64,000 nt of DNA from contig NBIV01000012.1 of assembly GCA_003194525.1 (NCBI GenBank), positions 372,001 to 436,000 of the forward strand, given 5' to 3'. The DNA is from Gracilariopsis chorda (Eukaryota; Rhodophyta; Florideophyceae; Gracilariales; Gracilariaceae). The notes under the pieces were generated by a model. It ran no database searches. It saw only the letters and a program-made list of their open reading frames with translations, and was not told the origin of the DNA. Shown one piece after another: positions 63,501 through 64,000 of this stretch; the first letter of the stretch is position 1, and every line of letters starts with the position of its first letter. Both the position numbers and the translations under genes were made by a program.

Positions 63501-63998
63501 AGGCTGGAGTGGGATGTTTGGGCGAACGGCAGCTCGCGAAGCGGTTCAGCCGCGATCTCGAAGGGGAGCAGCTCATCTTGCTTCACTGCTGTAACTCACA
63601 TGAATGCTATTCATCTGACCTGTCACAAAGAAGCTGCAAGAATCGACCGCAATTCCCGTCGGGACGAATGGGACGGAGCTTCTCTCAGGAACTCCCAGAC
63701 AAGGTGCAATAATATGTTTCCAGTTAGGCCACCGGCCAGTATGAAGTTGGAAACTGACGGCGAACTACTGTGCAACATAAAAACAGCGAAGGTGAGTTAC
63801 TGCACAGCAGTGGAAGGATATTTCAAGCGACTCGCCTCCTTAGGTCGGGTCAGTATCCCGCAGTCCAAGGCCGTACTTTATGATCTAGGTCGCAGCTTGC
63901 TGCGCTTTGCAGATGGGAGGAGCACTGTCTTCTCTGAGTACTCTCATGGTGGGGAGCGCATTCGAATGCAAGCTTCATTCCCCATTTGGTTCAGCTAG
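48567..63998 (+). CDS. BIG/UBR4/Calossin giant E3 ubiquitin ligase, 3' end probably outside window
   Basis: A 15.4-kb uninterrupted frame of 5143 residues from the first ATG (MDKLFAVRVLVHYYDK). Domains in order: a long helical-repeat region; the UBR box (about 1388-1497; YFCYSCDLSGSEGVC, CHRGCELAYSKFSRFFCDCG), which binds N-degrons; a beta-propeller-like part (about 1650-2045); a ZZ zinc finger (about 2570-2620; YRCDSCREVCDQEWWHCADC); a Cys-rich block (about 3390-3440; CPRCSRAVTDRHGICRNC, YCKHGRFEF); more helical repeats; and the start of the UBR4 catalytic module with its hemi-RING (CVVCGDGFQCRPEEAL, about 4925). UBR4/BIG drives N-degron and quality-control ubiquitination and, in plants, affects auxin transport and C/N balance. 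The frame stops at FPIWFS, where homologues run about 180 residues further; the stop is probably intronic after a donor near 63990 (TTG|GTTCAG). Confidence 0.95.
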   Translation: MDKLFAVRVLVHYYDKPKVDHEAVRRLLSAAGVESLNLRCTDGTTTKLSDHVNASHNTRKSVAEVLGSSGASLVQVASIFMLAEARAASDSLCTSPGELEVTCSALERLLDFLHRTSPSHPALDVRHSGRMKTGPGGYRRTLYRLSRSAISDASQVSILKAVNAVLRLCDVATHCLAVVSRQSLTSKASCEIAVNLSTRLLTLASSLYNIQRKDSKPSLSFFSSNSLRTALVSGAMHLGAITVEHVTIDAMSWVQVANRILVNNGRTTITPRVSILSALFGGMLGSAKRYEQSERDTRSTESALCLLSTLHLVLELDMTRESQDQLSSSNSGTVDINSASVTGRQEQPSNVSSSQGSLSQAARSFLGERVVAAEEDGDEGRIAAGTVYHACEEYAERTGETEGIIGLLVRLFEAAGRHFCQESADESVVSISEGTLPCPPDESDDCSEDPPLRQDLPLLPSDQVDIRFRDLFGYGMVSGSPSEVCLEQNERIEMHKEIGALALDTLAKWLQKVHSLRRYKDIDVINVARLVCSSASMFLFNGSSASYDLRAAMVDFASYIGPELGSHIKRHPIKIQEDLIQNLIKKLLETCQRSNPILSGIIGSCQTEAVIQLLVLFQTRGNLIEVKTDRNDEGQGLPPDGILSLILTVVTAENALVLLRKVTEFLKELFESEKLRDTPVSHVTALLLLLSFSTSVSLGIVDGLDIHRVAIAALFHRDTDQTLEPLYPEGLPENEDVSAPRIGMPVSLERKRVVRDIIENGRVRDLIRKTFALFCPELARAIQVLSSSSFLASGVDYVQEASALKEVKSFFHLYWSAMMVTKVLHSVEVLEDNCSQTCATSQEEFTSMEVLSPFVIEQASRNPKVYSEMEKFLRDKQSSTIAMLYPIDCTVLYHCSQRESQTKDSKWLLSSVIRTCVDCIENTTYKDVPENYIHLLHSFQKSPLEDIRGARQEANDRRKIFARNAKEIPVCAAIQLAMFYVRSIGSGNISHVLASAFVSASEFIEHIPREELKEMRNLIIPVASHLIFVSQLSAELAFSMWLFIDTFLCKSFDLGPVEENYHEGLISFLARTCGFAKLAEKDTSSPRVIRALCLFARDTALVKGLEDVLQLVSLQNEIPEDIPNGDLRQWLRVSLPRVSLTNFLTSLLVPVDESAVAVSLHGESFAFLTTASEQSTLWRDAVLSGLGMAYRADPTFWERTIIRSIVESATLNDGVLSMVEKVMGIDDSKDASCILLDLFKANCKVFESSCNVGIEGKCRMLNFAVRVTLCYGRVAARCSNQISPPLLEPALFQFLLSALKQTSEGLLVSPKDEASKHLVLFLCDLLACIETGLSTCKNEAENVSDSKSLSKKTSHDSSEPRQVNNSLLSELRQSAPRGSNDSVDVEAHPLCTYTTTGSQFVEQHWYFCYSCDLSGSEGVCSTCARICHRGCELAYSKFSRFFCDCGAGSDSRQESVSHGVASSEDGEESNANAQDPNLNAQQLSTGRLRKRKVCNCLKRSDRSETKQDTGIQAVRGNAPRTQEEHEVFLGSQLEEKLTSELRSLSADKTSLRGQHRKRAEDAFRATLKDSVSIFASTALFLTRELEGTHVARQSEGMWAPLSETQSAYLRMVKAADYSKEVFQDHSVVSTKILRPNSLDVSKRTDLSRNSFYPRGSVIAYSCFERIFAVAQKSNCIEFIDASEDIFSARGPSEKIASRTFRKVNVPFDINHIEFHPANSNLLLVVGKEKVLILVRVGGAGSHSWNRVEVEVGLSEYHGYNGENSLVEVSWIDEDATLLLVVTTDFVKIFDVAVDTFCPCFFARTPKHNGTSQAEHHGDKETAVEAKTSKPKIVAAAFARDSMANWKDRFLVFVLTSDAKLFVTRSKRHQATPPEFDFCFEVRDDDGQHVSLNNMLYYAEESLFLIFFSSGNVLCVPFSVRTRNEQLEGMIRGPHLFKKAFEADCLIGISPVKGHEKTFLYCEKQKVMGCSGLLVLGQGTLTTQSLSAAPSTSVLGCHSYSASPFVGESSRAGGFFLIDDGSVQRLDISFARVRSQIQQQTLLSAAIERHRKWSLSVTNDQTAVLYNSSIVPPAVGFFEKCRPVSDTIRFEGTESDTKKSVDYDRMSVVLAGGGSECIVSPTENQPFRFTAIIDNQSLVLVGARMRFGGTDRSRHRVPVEVKVFGRTVRWNARNGVKRWLDIPFSIPESIKSPHKVSFELLPRRMSREGRVKIDGLCAIDALELYAVSNIEFTERKLLHEKAKSQSQNHRNEKEDDGYNDLRFVIGNAKDLCCATKPAPSEVLSRDQMALVTVLNNVERQKFLSSPKAGALLFEVNNMWSRSSLQPEECEQTFLEYLIQPCITLCLPDLLKPRSSQPEKANELVLKVVSSGTRTMILDHIVSCYENGILPHFRNVEKCLFMMATMARALFAAGTDLPQTALETWAASYDELMPPQQHSLLLLKAYINMGRTGRLLLSSLDGVAIDAVDVFMTMSVRQNISEHQSSRCDASRVIVEMLCSFDQRLRLTTAQRLTELFDNLNSPTGELRNPFEAVLTHSLSRALIPEKEKAKATDVKTARENESICSDEAPRWAYRCDSCREVCDQEWWHCADCEDFDLCTKCLRSSSPCFTETHQEDHVLLRGTIEQDVEGLSICANDQVITSVIGKKAQEILSTVITKILEQVMAEESNSTHWRYLDAAEAISQLLGSRSPLALKPCRLTALFSSSFPSLLRNLAEGIGNDYQNAKVGNDGMLSVTPRCSDIFILMLCILLCASGSGMAAFVHKHGVPSVLLALLQKLHPKLQELAFHVNSSDSEPVKRLSNVDLMSSSAWNKTHPGLTYQVLSRRKASRDDSISDVFVSSQSFGSSNGTFLNIMIESIHLLEFSFRSASNYAILQQMKCFPRKVLCDIINFCDSCQSKHDPALMKTLASSSEKLLCVLSMDNTDELNDVLDRYLYDEQCRRLHGCISKRPQLGCTMPYESALEIALILENIRKAARRHPETWRNFVITDTSIIDVLLKIAKQTKGKLQANTLQLVSAGLSLSTEYATKVMNSASILNVEHYDADSDQDVRLPFKTRTENVGDTKYTREALGVLLKAAEKNPQVPSSSFTGDNFDLLRFLLFEVLLKSHNRQSRLAAADIITFVTARAASNAAEHRVLIATLNASLRKALGLMPYAGSLSDGVMTCLLLFVTWCQSKSFGSDSESYLSSLTTDLALLLIRNCKLLTSHPNARLYGRLSSVLEINGYYLEADPCLTCAATTWESSEVRESRLETIKAETKYTDCSIMHRLLSPHEISSVSLKVIDPRRTRRAKKIDVYYSSRSVSDAAELKAQSHPWKRLKSLDLTPSTTECVVDLIVPIQTANIRFEFSDFYDAVEVHQSSISSESDQNDAVISPGVNEAYRNARAAESLQCPRCSRAVTDRHGICRNCHENAYQCRQCRNINYENLDGFLCNECGYCKHGRFEFSVIGKPAYITEPVLNEEDRRRASEVIEKETANVHRCMEQLSRIRSAIIRSLSTGSPVDQSREKGRVPVGSRFFLGDIVPPRAEMAMLEALFDGQVSHEVEETANSTQGGVSITEDVIGDGNGSVEVHEREQSHQTGSNSASPLNRIRRADTHQNPPPVEQTFLSKTTSALGTIYGKECRAIYSGMSRGVRILTMTRSELVRYANSIDENRLKHANDMFQASEEDQLSNKDMLRSEDGSSQRSQPCCYNCTQSFVANSVKLLQTILDDRAQNRPLPFSSQLVKHVLQVCSQCERHDVRLDIHHLITSLVRDNTPATKLVCEELARKIVFCIESWETVDPHTVARFDIAILESISSLDDSCWEERLRLVMTILFKASRQALTCSSVAESIILPCLHAALRILREDVGLCNYTNDQSGSASVLDIGLSSDEPVLDMQVSQDSNNTLDSNRIPSSIASQSDQRFIVRESLVQSSTIQGRNQQRIIGDNRAVSSHVASDSNQDENISPSQGGELQTSETQDENRDRLSHSTQDKSDESTDTAISTSNEGEPPMGEDGLHMSTRSTGYPEFTMPISEVRRVLEDVHDRRLATADITDWLTGNSSQSIWTARLMREKGSIEARDQGVTLGTGDERNLLKSCLRVWKAVVDAQVGSQFSFKALSLEENNWLVRLMLFTPCTAVRKECCTLLELLCNDEETLRLQLLDVLTGNALNLGAMVEDMSQEYFDLLENMLVPETHRVYLISKGFLPRLTGLIRSMAERLVVSEAKSDTSMRLVSFMEGYSLKRLISVFGLFIEVISSQQTALREKLFGRNDNGIVSSLQRAYLCLRKLISMRTTLTEECGSRLCDILLSKKFLFFGSSISSVVSACVDELKAAKARNDAQGIAILLDELCLMLCPERKEPTCMLSLNKAPTQEEFIRGNMARNPYVSSSFDGPLMRDVKNKICRDLDLPGLLEDDFAMELLVAGNLIKLDLPIMGVYEHIWRGSAAAAMASSIQPGQLPRTIGLRRASQAANGGGFGGSSRTTANRAGILSFRRAVQDRNSGDVSLRSEELSEPPMVVIYRLSGLDGEATEPIVESLPSESKLDHDTEAQFRDTVILGKVGGLDLLFELLSVVESWGDDAETAVRAPALRLLLASCEVAENKATLARSPNAVNTLLDCAASAFEHAQGSPAAVKSAESLLIAAEQILAQQRRDLEACTTHHQDAMHIEWNSPTELISRVRVFLGRLSLATSLTAENSILHLLPFLVQGNADAIDQVLRHMQFDWDAIDSSDVEQKKARQLGTVLLAIPTDLRGNEFIAHTVLSGLGERAVSYIVERFPIPRNENRTQWQQSLEGRGPPLILRLITGMSLFFGSSQGRLQSNDVLRDCFHKQDKTIAVLCQVEMAVSENSVGSSAEELLEALSRDTLLKIAIDKERESIKSARREAARLSRMTILKETGLDFSGLQKDNQEQGKTRKKRDETTSETKTSLLKLMEELPDESGPSCVVCGDGFQCRPEEALALYVHCRKVSLDLSSTSDEDSRVPGTNERRTETFSMEPRLEWDVWANGSSRSGSAAISKGSSSSCFTAVTHMNAIHLTCHKEAARIDRNSRRDEWDGASLRNSQTRCNNMFPVRPPASMKLETDGELLCNIKTAKVSYCTAVEGYFKRLASLGRVSIPQSKAVLYDLGRSLLRFADGRSTVFSEYSHGGERIRMQASFPIWFS

Positions 63999-64000
63999 CA

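Noticed and set aside
1-64000. CRISPR arrays, bacterial operons, integrases, reverse transcriptases
   Set aside because: None seen; spliced genes, KNL1, RPS17 and VPS29 show this is eukaryotic nuclear DNA.

Overview
The window is nuclear DNA of a photosynthetic eukaryote with a plant-type plastid, most likely a red alga. This assignment is an inference. It rests on three things: nuclear genes for plastid proteins (a C-terminally extended ferredoxin, an NDC1-type NAD(P)H dehydrogenase, a DUF1517 protein, and two unrecognised proteins with plastid-like presequences); a chondroitin-synthase-like glycosyltransferase (GT7-like) next to typical eukaryotic housekeeping genes; and a compact, intron-poor layout. 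No organelle, viral or transposase gene was recognised.

Seventeen introns were reconstructed by hand in seven genes. All are short (66-146 nt) with GT..AG ends, and at least eleven carry CTAAC near the 3' end. Several coding exons are tiny: exactly ATG in RPS17, 6 nt in VPS29, 17 nt in the FetB/ALS3-like gene and 23 nt in the CASTOR/POLLUX-like channel gene. VPS29 and the first part of UNC50 are invisible as simple open reading frames. The other genes are single-exon, including a 15.4-kb BIG/UBR4 reading frame.

Layout, left to right. 1-10.5 kb: BRAP2-type RING ligase, ferredoxin (reverse), dephospho-CoA kinase, UNC50, a 2.4-kb gene-poor gap, then NDC1. 10.6-20.8 kb: KNL1/Spc105 kinetochore scaffold and zuotin (both reverse), a FetB/ALS3-like permease, and a NIPA-type Mg transporter (reverse). 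20.8-24.3 kb: the largest gene-poor stretch. 24.3-34.8 kb: the glycosyltransferase, an unknown plastid protein, the CASTOR/POLLUX channel and VPS29 (both reverse), then RPS17. 35-42.5 kb: a disordered, probably plastid-targeted protein, a type I membrane protein with Cys-paired repeats (both reverse), COX6B, and DUF1517 (reverse). 44-64 kb: a bacterial-type UDP-HexNAc dehydrogenase and a GGACT-like protein (both reverse), then BIG/UBR4 running to the right edge; its last part probably lies outside the window.

There is no operon logic. Neighbours often converge with 160-240 bp between stop codons (BRAP2/ferredoxin, NDC1/KNL1, FetB/NIPA, RPS17/unknown, COX6B/DUF1517) or diverge from about 0.6-kb shared promoters (ferredoxin/CoaE, VPS29/RPS17). 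Possible functional themes are cell-wall or matrix sugars (glycosyltransferase, UDP-HexNAc dehydrogenase), plastid redox and thylakoid functions, endomembrane traffic (UNC50, VPS29), and protein quality control (zuotin, BIG, BRAP2). The most unusual non-coding features are a perfect 27-bp foldback at 27.5 kb and a near-perfect foldback at 37.1 kb.
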